From the NCBI GenBank assembly GCA_030407085.1, contig CM059582.1, positions 90,322,501-90,386,500 on the forward strand: 64,000 bases of DNA. Direction: 5' to 3'. Position 1 is the first letter of the stretch. Each line of letters begins with the position of its first letter. The DNA is from Trichopria drosophilae. Lineage: Eukaryota > Arthropoda > Insecta > Hymenoptera > Diapriidae. Below, one piece after another: positions 53,109 through 62,828 of the stretch. Below the pieces are notes generated by a model. The model was not told where the DNA came from, did no database searches, and worked only from the letters and a program-made list of their open reading frames with translations. A program made the translations under genes and the position numbers.

Positions 53109-55483
53109 TGTGGCGGATGCATTTTTACGCATCATAACTAAAACAAATGCAAACTATTTACGGGCGATTTAAAGACCGAGTTTAAATGCCTCGCATCGGA
53201 ATTTCCATTATACAAACACTTAATTCGAATTTACTTATTTAAATTAAATTCTCCGTATTTGACGTCACTTTCCAAGAATTCAACATTATATTTAATATGT
53301 AACTATCGAAATTACCGGATTTTACGATAATGAAAATTCAATCCTTTTTTAGGAATATTATACTTTAAAAATTGTTCCGGTAACATTCTCGTAAATGCGA
53401 AATTGAGTTCACCGTAACAATGCTATGGGAACCCATAACTTTAAACAATTTCTATGCAAATGAAATGATATTTTTTGTGGCGAACAATGTTCCAGTACAC
53501 TTAAATTAAGCCGTGATATCGGTCTTAAAAAGTGATGGTCTTGGAACACCATAAAAATTTAGCAATACTATGGTTTTTCTCACTTGAACCAGAGTGACCG
53601 TTACTACACGTGCCAATTTAAGTTTTAAGATAATTTGTGTTAATTACGATTAATTTCTTAATATTAATCTCGAGTAGTACTTCTACATAAGTGCAGTCTA
53701 AATTACTTAAGGCAGAATTATCATATCTGCAGTAGAAATAGCCTTTTAAAAAACGAGCTCTCTTATTCTGATTTTTATGCCAAAAAAATAAGAAGATCCG
53801 TTATTCTGATATTACAAAGAAATCGTTTATTACACAAGGAAAATTCCTAAATGCAAAAATTGCACTATTTTTTCGTTTTTTATGGATTTCTCCAATTTTA
53901 CCATAAGGTCAGAGTATTGTAATCCCTACTATCCAAATATTGGCCAATCAAATTTAGTCAGGGTTACAACAAGCATATAAATAGGCACGATTTCGAGAGC
54001 TAGGATACACTTGTCCTCTGACTATCGAGCAAGGAGAAACCTTTACGAGCAGGAACCAGTCCAGACCACCACGAGAACCAGCTGTCACTCTAGGGAGCCC
54101 ATAGAGTTTTCTCGGCCCTAAAAAAAAAAAAAGAAAAGGGAACTCATTCTAAACTAACAGCCCTTTTCAGGGCTATACTAATAATTTTCCTTCCACAGCA
54201 TCTCTCTGGGTCCAGGAGCCGGCCGCTATTAGTGCTGTAACATCAGCACCGTTCCAGCTTTCTGTGTTCCCGTCAGCCGGTTCGGCGTGTGGGAACGACG
54301 CACAGAAATTCGAGGAGGTCTACACCGTTCGGTAGTGCTGCCTGTTAGGTTGGCAACCGTTACGCCAGCTGTCTCCATTATTACAGCAAGCGCTCAAGCT
54401 CCCCGGGGCGCAAGAACTCAAGAAAGCCACCGTCTATCGACATTGTCGCTCGTGAAGCAGGCAGTCGATACCTCCTTAATCACTTGGGATCCTTTGAGCC
54501 ATCGGCTCGATAGGCCATTGGACAGCAGCCGCTGAAGAAGCTGCTTATTCTTTTTTTTATCAATTTTTATCTTTTTGTTCGTGTTCGTGGTTATATTTTT
54601 TAAAGTGCCTATGTCGCACCGCGATAACCCTTACGAAGTAAGTCCGTCATTAAATGCTGAATCGGTTCGGAATGCTGTCCGCGCTCGTTCGAGACGCACC
54701 CGAGCTTTAGATTGTTCCGCGCCTGCGCCTCCACCCACGCGTCCACGGGCAGACAAGTGCACTAAAGATTGTGCAGTGTGCACCGCGATCGAGAAATCGG
54801 CATTGTTAATCGACGAACAGTACAACCCGTTCGAAGGCGAATTGTGTGCCGAGATCGTGCCGCGTATCAAATCCGTCGTGGTTAAAAAATCTACACCGTG
54901 GAGATTACGATCATTATCACCGTCCGAAAGAACCGCGCCGCCTTATCTCACGGGTGTATCTGAGGCAGATCCGCGCCTGCAATTTCAATTCGTCAAATAC
55001 GATATTGCGACCGAAGAAGAGCGAAAACGTTACGGTCCAATAATACAAAAAAAGGGTTGCGCTTCGACAAAAACCATCGACATCGACACGTCAGAGGCCG
55101 ATGAAATTGCAAAGTATAGATGTTCGAGAAACGCGAAACGGCACCAGCGAGCGAAACTAGCCAAATATGTTAAAAACCAAAAATAGTTATTTATTATTTG
55201 TTAAATAAATTTTTTGTTTTATTTTTATTACCAACACAAGTGTTGTTCATTCAGAGTAGTGAATTGTTTTCCTAAGGCCCGTTACGTGACGAATAACGTA
55301 ACTATTAGCGGTTCTATGTTGTGTAAATTTTACATTTTTGGCATTTCGGGAAGGACGTTCTCTAATGCATTACTAATTGCATCTTCTAAATTCCGCATCG
55401 TTCACAGCAACAGAAGGCGAATTCAATTAACGAAAGATGCACCATTTTTGAGAATATGCGCACAACATAACCATAACACTACA
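53109..55483 (+). repeat. 3' LTR (2,375 bp) of the 9.28-kb Gypsy element
   Basis: Direct repeat of 46205-48577 with the same TATA box, ORF and AATAAA. Differences seen by eye are mainly single substitutions plus small indels at an A-run (54120) and a C-run (54402). Followed by the CCAT duplication at 55484-55487. Confidence 0.97.
54611..55186 (+). CDS. LTR-encoded 191-residue basic protein (3' LTR copy)
   Basis: Same protein as at 47705-48280; the only residue change I see is Asn to Ile in the T-K-T-(N/I)-D-I-D-T-S segment. Both copies remain open from the same ATG. Under reverse transcription both LTRs are copied from one template, so identity at insertion is expected; continued openness since then is only weak evidence of function. 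Confidence 0.75.
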   Translation: MSHRDNPYEVSPSLNAESVRNAVRARSRRTRALDCSAPAPPPTRPRADKCTKDCAVCTAIEKSALLIDEQYNPFEGELCAEIVPRIKSVVVKKSTPWRLRSLSPSERTAPPYLTGVSEADPRLQFQFVKYDIATEEERKRYGPIIQKKGCASTKTIDIDTSEADEIAKYRCSRNAKRHQRAKLAKYVKNQK

Positions 55484-55960
55484 CCATTTTCCCACATTGT
55501 CAGTTAAAATATATATCTTCACATACAGTAATGTTAAATAGACGCGCAACCACGGACATTGACATGTGATTAGCCTACTACAGGACCATGCAGTTACAAT
55601 ATTCAAACAAATTGTTTTATTCAAATTATATGCATTTTTTTTCTAAAAATGGCAGAATTTTCGTCATTTTTAGAGAAATTTTTTAAGTTTTTCCCTGATA
55701 ACACTAAGCATCAATTATGTTTTGGATCTGGAAAAATTCACACGTATTTTGGAAGCAATTATGCATAAAATGAGAGGTCGTACGATTAATTATCGTGTTC
55801 AATTGGAGTGCAAAAAATTCTGAAAGAAACAGGTTTTGAAAAAATAGAAAATGGCGGATATCTTGAAAATGGAGGGTGATGGAAAAATTCTGTCATCGGA
55901 TTTGGATTTAGCACACAAAAATGCGTCAGAAAAGTATAACCGCATTTCTTTGTATAGTCA

Positions 55961-56176
55961 AATTTTGTTGACCTGTGTTATTCGCAAAAAAAATCATACG
56001 CATAATTTTACGCTAAAATCCTTAAAATTTCGAAAAAAAAACAGAAATAAATAAATAAGATATTTTCATTTCTGTTGGTAGAAAACAAATTTTTTACTAA
56101 AAAAGCGGCTCGTATTTCGGCCTGCTGAAACTTTTTTTTGCATATTTTACCTATTTTTTCATAATTTCTAATAAAT
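55961..56176. other. Spacer before the second Gypsy element
   Basis: AT-rich, no gene. AAAT at 56173-56176 is the target duplication of the next element. Confidence 0.4.
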
Positions 56177-56664
56177 TGTTAGGGTTTTAATTTAAATAGC
56201 GCGGTTATTCACAGGAAATGAAATGTAAATAATTTATTTATTATAAATATAGATGGCGTTAGAATAGCCACGCGGCACGATATAGCCTTGTAGCTTCCGA
56301 AAAGGTGTGACGTGTGTCGGCCGTTGGCGGCGTAAGAAATATAGGCCGTGTGCGGCGCAAAAAGAATAAGAGATATAGGCCGTGTGCGGCGTGAAAAGTA
56401 TTCGGAAGTATAGGCCGTGTGCGGCGAATAGAAGACGATAGTCATCGTAGCTGAAGTGACATATATATATATTATAGAGTGTTCAAAATTAAAACTGTTC
56501 TCCAACTTTACAAGAATTGGAGTGTTTTATTCCGCCAGTCCAGTTTTCCAACTCCTTTGCATTATCCAAGCAAAATGCCCTCAAAAAGCGGGTCTTAGAG
56601 ATAATTCTTCTCTAACCCCGGTCAGAATTTATCTAACAACTCATCTTTAATATTTTCTCTAACA
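56177..56664 (+). repeat. 5' LTR (488 bp) of the 6.05-kb Gypsy element
   Basis: TGTTAGGG...CTCTAACA, repeated at 61742-62227 with about five substitutions and one TA indel visible (roughly 1%). AAAT flanks both sides (56173-56176, 62228-62231). It contains four spaced ATAGGCCGTGTGCGGCG-like motifs (56315-56425) and a TATATATATATTATAG box near 56460. Confidence 0.97.
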
Positions 56665-56991
56665 ACTCAGAAGTGGGATACATGCGGAATAAATATTGGA
56701 CTTCTGGGATACATGTTTTATTTATTGAACTGTGCATTCAGTGATTGTCGCGAAGATACATGGATTACTGTGAAAAGTGCCAAAAGAATTTATTTGGATC
56801 AAAACGCTAGTGTTTGCCAAAGTTTTCGAAACCGGAAAACGCGGTGTGAAATAGTCACGAGGAGCATCATATTCGCCATTTTGTAGGGGCGACCGCATTT
56901 CCGTTGAGGTCGATAAAGTGGATTTCTACGGCATCGTTATCAACCATAGCCGCTGCGTTACATGCTGATGGCGCTAGGTGGCGCATAGTGA
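56665..56991 (+). other. Leader of the 6.05-kb Gypsy element
   Basis: Begins ACTCAGAAGTGGGATAC after the LTR, the position of the primer-binding site; the tRNA is not identified. No ORF of note before the ATG at 56992. Confidence 0.45.
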
Positions 56992-58740
56992 ATGCAGACC
57001 GACGAATTTGAGCAGTTTGCTTCCGGGTTGTTCGGAAACGGGATCAAGACGAGAAAAATGAGTGAAGTGGCAAAGCTCGAGCAGGAGGTGGAAAGGCAGA
57101 AGTCGCGACGTGTCGAGGAGAAGACCGTCTATCTAAACCGAATTATCGAATTAGAAGCCGAATTGGCAAGAGCGAGAGATTCGGTAGAACAAGTGGAAGG
57201 AGGGGGAGCGATGAGGATGGCGACTAACGCCTCGAATGGAGCTCTCGATCATGTGTTGCAATCTATCGGAGTGGCGCTGAACAACCAGACGCAGTTAATG
57301 GAGATTTTACGGCAATTGTCAGTACAACGCGACGGACATGTTGTACAATACACAGTGACACCAGATACGCGTGACGTCATAAGAGATTTTTATGGAAATG
57401 AGTCACCAGAATGTGCTAGTGCTTGGATTACGGAATTGCATAATTGTAAAGTTATGAACAATTGGAATGATTCTGTTGCTTTTAGTATTGCTAAGGCGCA
57501 TTTAAAAAGAGCAGCATTTAAATGGTTAATGACAAGAATTGTTGATGTCAACAATTATGTCTCGTTTACGACTGCGTTTAAGTCGATGTTTACGGTTCCA
57601 CGAAGTAAATCTGAGAAGTTAAAACTTATGATGTCAGGAGTTCAAGGTTTTGAAGAGAATGTGCAAGAATATTTTATTGATAAAGTGTGGCTGTGTACAG
57701 ATTTAGAGTATAGAGTAAATGAAGTCCGAGACGAAGTTGCCGAAGGTCTGTGGTTGCGTGAAGCAGCGCATTACATTCTTTCGAAAGATTATGAAACGAC
57801 TGATGAAATTATTCAAGATTTGGTGAAATTTGAGAAGCTCGAGGAAAGTCGTCGAAAAAGATTTGGTGATAGACCTCGTGGAGGGACGTCGAACTTTACG
57901 AAGACAGCTATAAAGCCAAGAATACCTCAGGTGTCAACAACATCTATCCAGCTTAGTGTTTCTACAAAAAAATCCACCCAAGAAATAGAATCTTGGAGAA
58001 GTAAACCACGATCAACACTTAGCGTAAGCAGATGTTATCGTTGCGATCAGTTAGGACATTTAGCGCGCGATTGTAAAAATCCAAAAAAAGATATAACGTG
58101 TTTTTTGTGTAAGCAAGTCGGTCACATAGCTTCGCGGTGTTCGAATAAGCCGAATGATTCGCGGTCGGGAGAAATAAATGTAGTCCAAGGGGAGAAAAAT
58201 GAAACATCGATCGAAAAATTCGTGCGTGAAGTTAAAGTGGGCGATGAAAAGTTGATTGCGCATATAGACATGGGTGCATCAGTATGTACTATTAAATCGA
58301 CGGTAGTATTAAATTCGGGATTTCGCATGCAAAGGACAAGTTCGGTACTGCAGGGATTTGGAAAGAATCCAGTTGAGTCACCAGGAATAATTTCTGAGAA
58401 AGTCTCGTTCGATAGTTTGAGTCCGAAGTTATTATCGTTCAAAGTAGTTCCGGATTATGCGCAGACATTTGACGTGATTCTCGGAAGGCCTTTTACGGAG
58501 GCGTTAGATATAACCTATACGAGATTAGGGTATGACTTAATATTCACGGAAACTGATCCTAGTATTTTTAACGATTTCGGGAAGGCAAAAACACGATTTT
58601 ATGCAACGGAAAATACTGAAATAGAACCGAATTCAATAAATTTTATTAATGTTAAAATGAATGATTTGGAAATTCAGATTCCATTAGTAAACGATACGGA
58701 AAAGATGCAGAAAATTGGGGTGGGAGAAGAAATTGGCTAA
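56992..58740 (+). CDS. gag: Gag-protease of the 6.05-kb Gypsy element
   Basis: 582 codons from ATG 56992. Residues about 23-70 form a coiled coil (VAKLEQEVERQ, IIELEAELARARD). A capsid-type region follows (S-A-W-I-T-E-L, F-K-W-L, E-N-V-Q-E-Y-F). Two CCHC knuckles lie near residues 348 (CYRCDQLGHLARDC) and 370 (CFLCKQVGHIASRC). A protease-like domain has H-I-D-M-G-A-S near residue 424; the usual Thr/Ser of D-T/S-G is Met here, likely impairing activity. The frame ends at TAA 58738-58740, and RT continues in the same frame immediately after. Confidence 0.9.
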   Translation: MQTDEFEQFASGLFGNGIKTRKMSEVAKLEQEVERQKSRRVEEKTVYLNRIIELEAELARARDSVEQVEGGGAMRMATNASNGALDHVLQSIGVALNNQTQLMEILRQLSVQRDGHVVQYTVTPDTRDVIRDFYGNESPECASAWITELHNCKVMNNWNDSVAFSIAKAHLKRAAFKWLMTRIVDVNNYVSFTTAFKSMFTVPRSKSEKLKLMMSGVQGFEENVQEYFIDKVWLCTDLEYRVNEVRDEVAEGLWLREAAHYILSKDYETTDEIIQDLVKFEKLEESRRKRFGDRPRGGTSNFTKTAIKPRIPQVSTTSIQLSVSTKKSTQEIESWRSKPRSTLSVSRCYRCDQLGHLARDCKNPKKDITCFLCKQVGHIASRCSNKPNDSRSGEINVVQGEKNETSIEKFVREVKVGDEKLIAHIDMGASVCTIKSTVVLNSGFRMQRTSSVLQGFGKNPVESPGIISEKVSFDSLSPKLLSFKVVPDYAQTFDVILGRPFTEALDITYTRLGYDLIFTETDPSIFNDFGKAKTRFYATENTEIEPNSINFINVKMNDLEIQIPLVNDTEKMQKIGVGEEIG

Positions 58741-59616
58741 ACAATCTTGTCTGTCGAACCAGCTCCCTTGATAAATAGTCGAAAATTAGAGGTTAGTTTA
58801 GATGAGATCGTAGTTGACGAGTCGGTAACTGTAGAGCAGAGGGATCAGTTAAAGAAAATTCTAAATAAGTATAAACAATGTATTGCGTCGAGCGTGGGAG
58901 AAATTGGAAGGACAGACAAAATTGAAATGGAAATAAAAATTGACGAAAAAGCTCGCCCTGTGCAATCGAAACCCTACCGTCTAAATGCGAAAGATCGAAA
59001 TGACTTAAATGAATTTATTAACGAATATAAGAAAGCGGGAATAGTAACGGAAACCGAGTCTGAGTATGCTAGTCCAGCGTTTATTGTACGTAAGAAGGAC
59101 GGGTCAGCAAGGATGGTTGTTGATTATCGCAAGCTAAATAAAATTACGAAAATGGTAAATTATCCAATTCCAAATTTCGATGATTTGGTAGAGAAGTTAA
59201 ATGGTGCTAAGTATTTTATAGTTTTAGATTTGGCTTGTGGATATCTGCAAATGCCCTTGACCGGAGAGTCGAAAGAGAAAACGACGTTTATAACCGAAAC
59301 TCAAACTGGTCAGTTTGAGAGAGCAATGTTTGGATTAGTAAATGCTCCGAAATATTTCGCAAAGTTGATGGATCGAGTTCTAGGTATAGCTTGCAGAAAA
59401 GGAGTCGCGTTTACTTTCTTTGACGACACATGTATTTATGCTGAGAATTGGGAGGAATTAATGTCGCGATTAGAATATGTGTTAAGTTTGTTGAGAAATG
59501 CGTCGTTAACGTTAAATCTGTCAAAGTGTCAGTTCGGTCTGAGGAAGGTTGAGTACTTAGGATACGTTTTGGGAGAGAATGGAATTCAACCGGGTGAACG
59601 TAAGAGCAGCTATTGA
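58741..59616 (+). pseudogene. pol: Pol part 1: reverse transcriptase, after an in-frame stop
   Basis: Same frame as gag-protease. Contains K-P-Y-R-L-N, V-R-K-K-D-G-S-A-R-M-V-V-D-Y-R-K-L-N, F-I-V-L-D-L-A-C-G-Y and the catalytic F-F-D-D (Y replaced by F, a tolerated variant). Q-F-G-L-R-K-V-E-Y-L-G-Y follows, then a frameshift near 59600. Either the TAA before it is a readthrough point or it is a nonsense mutation. Confidence 0.88.
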
Positions 59617-61648
59617 TAGTTTTTCACGTCCAAAGTCGAAACATGAAGTACGAAGGTTTTTGGGACTTGCGAGTTTCTTTCGAAGATTCATTCCAAACTT
59701 TGCAAAGATTGCTTCGCCGATCTCTAATTTATTGAAAGAGAAACAGGAATTTTTGTGGAATTCGGAATGTAAGAAGGCATTCGACTTATTGAAATCGTTA
59801 TTAGTAGCACGACTTATCCTAAGAGTATACAACCCGAAAGCAGAAAGAACAGAATTGCACACTGATGCGTCGGCAAAAGGAATAGGTGCAATGTTGTTGC
59901 AAGCAGATAAAGAAAGTGATCCTTTGAGAATGGTATACGCGATAAGTAAGCGAACGACAGAAATTGAAGAGAAATATCATTCGAGTAGATTAGAACTAAT
60001 GGCAATTGCTTGGGCGTTGCGACGTTTGAGATCATTTTTAATAGGAATATCTTTTCTGATTGTAACCGACTGTGAATGTCTGATGAACATTAACGCGTGG
60101 AAAACTACAAATTCTCAAATAGCTAGATGGTTAAGTGAAATTTCGGAATATGACTTTGAAATTCGACACAAAAAGGGGGCTCAAATGCAACATGTTGATG
60201 CATTGCCACGAGCTCCAGTAAGTGAGCCTGAAACGGAAGTAGTTTTGACAATAACCACTCGCGAAGATGAACTTTTAGTTTTCCAACGTACTGACTCTTT
60301 TATAAAAGAACTGATTGAAATCCTGAGAAAATCGGAGAGCGATCGAACGAAAGAAGAGAAGAGACATGTCCTTGATTATGTATTGCGTGATGGAATATTG
60401 TTTAGGAAGACGGTCCAGGACGGATGCGAACGCGAACTCTATGTTGTACCGAAACGAACGAGAAAATCGATCGTAATTAGATATCATGATTTATCTTCTC
60501 ATTTCGGAGTAGAAAAGACCGTTAAGAGAATCAGCGCGTATTATTATTTCCCTAAAATGAAGCAGTATGTAAAAGTTCATATTAAAAATTGTTTTGAATG
60601 TATATTGACAAAACGAAAATTTGGACGTAAAGAGGGAGAATTACATCCAATTCCGCCGGGACGTCGACCTTTCGAGATAGTACACACTGACTATCTTAGT
60701 CCCTTCGTTACGAGCGCGAGAAAGAACACGTATGTGTTGGCAATTACGGATACATTAACTAAGTACGCACACATTGTTCCGACACGTAATGTCACGGGCA
60801 AGGTCACAGCGAAGAAATTTACGGAATTCGTTGAAAAATTTGGAGCGCCGAATAGAGTCGTTAGCGATCGAGGTAAATGCTTTATATCCCGATGGTTCCA
60901 AGAAATTTGTTGTAAGTTCGGCATAAAGCACACGCTTAATTCGAGTAGGCATCCGCAAGCAAATGGGTTAGTGGAGCGTTTGAACCAAACTTTGATACCG
61001 ACTATTAAAAGTATGCTTGGAACCGATGAGGAGAAGCATTGGGATATGAATCTTAAGAAAATAGAAAGAGATTTAAATTGTACTGTTAGTAAGTCGACGG
61101 GGAAAACTCCATTCGAAGCTTTATATGGCTATTTACCGCGATTTGAGGATGGTGTAGCGAGAGAGCTTACTGAAAATTGTGAAACGTATAGGGTTCCGAC
61201 GGAAATTCAACGTGAAATTCGTGAAAATATTATACGAGAACAAGGAAAGTATAAAAAGCGAGTTGACGAGAAACGTTATAAGGGAGTAAAATATGAGATA
61301 GGAGATATTGTATTCAGTAAGAGAAATCCTATTGCGACAGGATACTCCACCAAATTGCAGCCAGCCTTTTCCGAGCCATTAGTGGTAGTAGGAAAAGAAC
61401 CGAGTGATACTTATAGAGTCAAAAAGTTAAATGAAAGTCATGGTAAACATTTTGAAACAACTGCGCATGTAAGCCAACTTAAAATTTGGACAGGACATAA
61501 ATACAATGATAGCGACGAAGACCTTAGTGACGACGAACTAGATAGAAATGAAAAGAAAACATGCGACGAAGCAAAAGAAAATAGTCTAGTATTTGCGAGA
61601 AAGAGAGCGACCGTAAAACCAAAATATCTAAGCGATTATGTGATGTAA
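59579..61648 (+). pseudogene. pol: Pol part 2: RNase H and integrase
   Basis: Continues the RT connection domain (R-R-F-L-G-L-A-S-F-F-R-R-F) in a shifted frame. RNase H has L-H-T-D-A-S-A-K-G. Integrase has the H-x-x-S-S-H ... C-F-E-C zinc domain and the D, D, E triad in H-T-D-Y, S-D-R-G and N-G-L-V-E-R-L. A C-terminal Y-x-I-G-D-I-V-F domain and an acidic tail follow. 689 open codons to the TAA at 61648. No env follows; the 3' LTR starts 94 bases later. Confidence 0.9.
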
Positions 61649-61741
61649 CCTAACGTAATATAAATAGCGAAAATGAACCGATTTTAGAGTAAAAAGTGAC
61701 ACGACTGAGCTTGGGGACCAAGCTAGTTTAGGATGACCGAT

Positions 61742-62227
61742 TGTTAGGGTTTTAATTTAAATAGCGCGGTTATTCACAGGAAATGAAATGTAAATAATTT
61801 ATTTATTATAAATATAGATGGCGTTAGAATAGCCACGCGGCACGATATAGCCTTGTAGCTTCCGAAAAGGTGTGACGTGTGTCGGCCGTTGGCGGCGTAA
61901 GAAATATAGGCCGTGTGCGGCGCAAAAAGAATAAGAGATATAGGCCGTGTGCGGCGTGAAAAGTATTCGGAAGTATAGGCCGTGTGCGGCGAATAAAAGA
62001 CGATAGTCATCGTAGCTGAAGTGACATATATATATTATAGAGTGTTCAAAATTAAAACTGTTCTGCAACTTTACAAGAATTGGAGTGTTTTATTCCGCCA
62101 GTCCAGTTTTCCAACTCTTTTGCATTATCCAAGCAAAATGCCCTCAAAAAGCGGGTATTAGAGATAATTCTTTTCTAACCCCGGTCAGAATTTATCTAAC
62201 AACTCATCTTTAATATTTTCTCTAACA
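61742..62227 (+). repeat. 3' LTR (486 bp) of the 6.05-kb Gypsy element
   Basis: Direct repeat of 56177-56664, with the same spaced GGCCGTGTGCGGCG motifs, followed by the AAAT duplication. Confidence 0.97.
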
Positions 62228-62298
62228 AAATAAACATTATTTCCAGCCTGATGTTAGTATTAAAATTTCAATTAATTCAAATTTAATCAAAATTTATG

Positions 62299-62722
62299 TG
62301 TCGCGACTTCGATTTTGCGCGACGTGAGCTAGAAAACAAAAAAAGCTTAAGGCGAGGATCCAGGTGCAAAATCACCACTGAATGAACACGTTTCGCCTTT
62401 TTTCCAAAAGAATGAGCACCTTTTATTAACTTTGGTCGGATACAATTTTTCTCGCGGTATCGTCTCTACCATGGAAACGAAACGCACAATTATAAGTTTC
62501 GCTTACGGGACCACACGGCACGCGGCGTGGTGTCGGCGTCGCCAAACAAACAAACTTAAACGGATAGCGGGTCGTCTTTGATCTTTGGAGGCTAGCTCGG
62601 AACTGATCTGGCGCGGCGCGCGCGAATCAAGACAATTGCGACGAGGGCGCCTCGATCGCATTCGAGCGCTCAAATGAAATTATACTGCGCCCATTTTTTT
62701 CCGCGAATTATAAATTGCGACA
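62299..62722 (-). repeat. Probable 3' LTR of the BEL/Pao element
   Basis: On the minus strand, a purine tract (AATGGGGGGCGG, about 62736-62725) is followed by TGTCGCAATTTATAA at 62722. The opposite edge ends GTCGCGACA at 62299, giving TGTCGC/GCGACA ends. About 424 bp. The partner LTR lies outside the window, so it is unconfirmed. Confidence 0.55.
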
Positions 62723-62828
62723 TACCGCCCCCCATTGCAGCCATAGGGTGCAATAGGACCTAGAAGCGAAACAAAAAAACGAAAATGTACCGAGACGCGA
62801 AGACTGGAACTTATACTTAACTTAACAA

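Larger units (their letters stand above)
45130..55960. mobile_element. Foldback element with ~500-bp inverted arms, split by the 9.3-kb Gypsy insertion
   Basis: 45130-45720 is a diverged reverse complement of 55484-55960 plus 46140-46204. For example, GAAAAATTCACACGTATTTTGGA lies near 55730 and inverted near 45390, and GTGATTAGCCTACTA near 55567 inverted near 45560. The match runs through the Gypsy target site, so the arm existed before that insertion. Removing the Gypsy element leaves about 1.55 kb with a loop of roughly 430 bp. No transposase is recognised. Outer ends are not exact. Confidence 0.7.
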
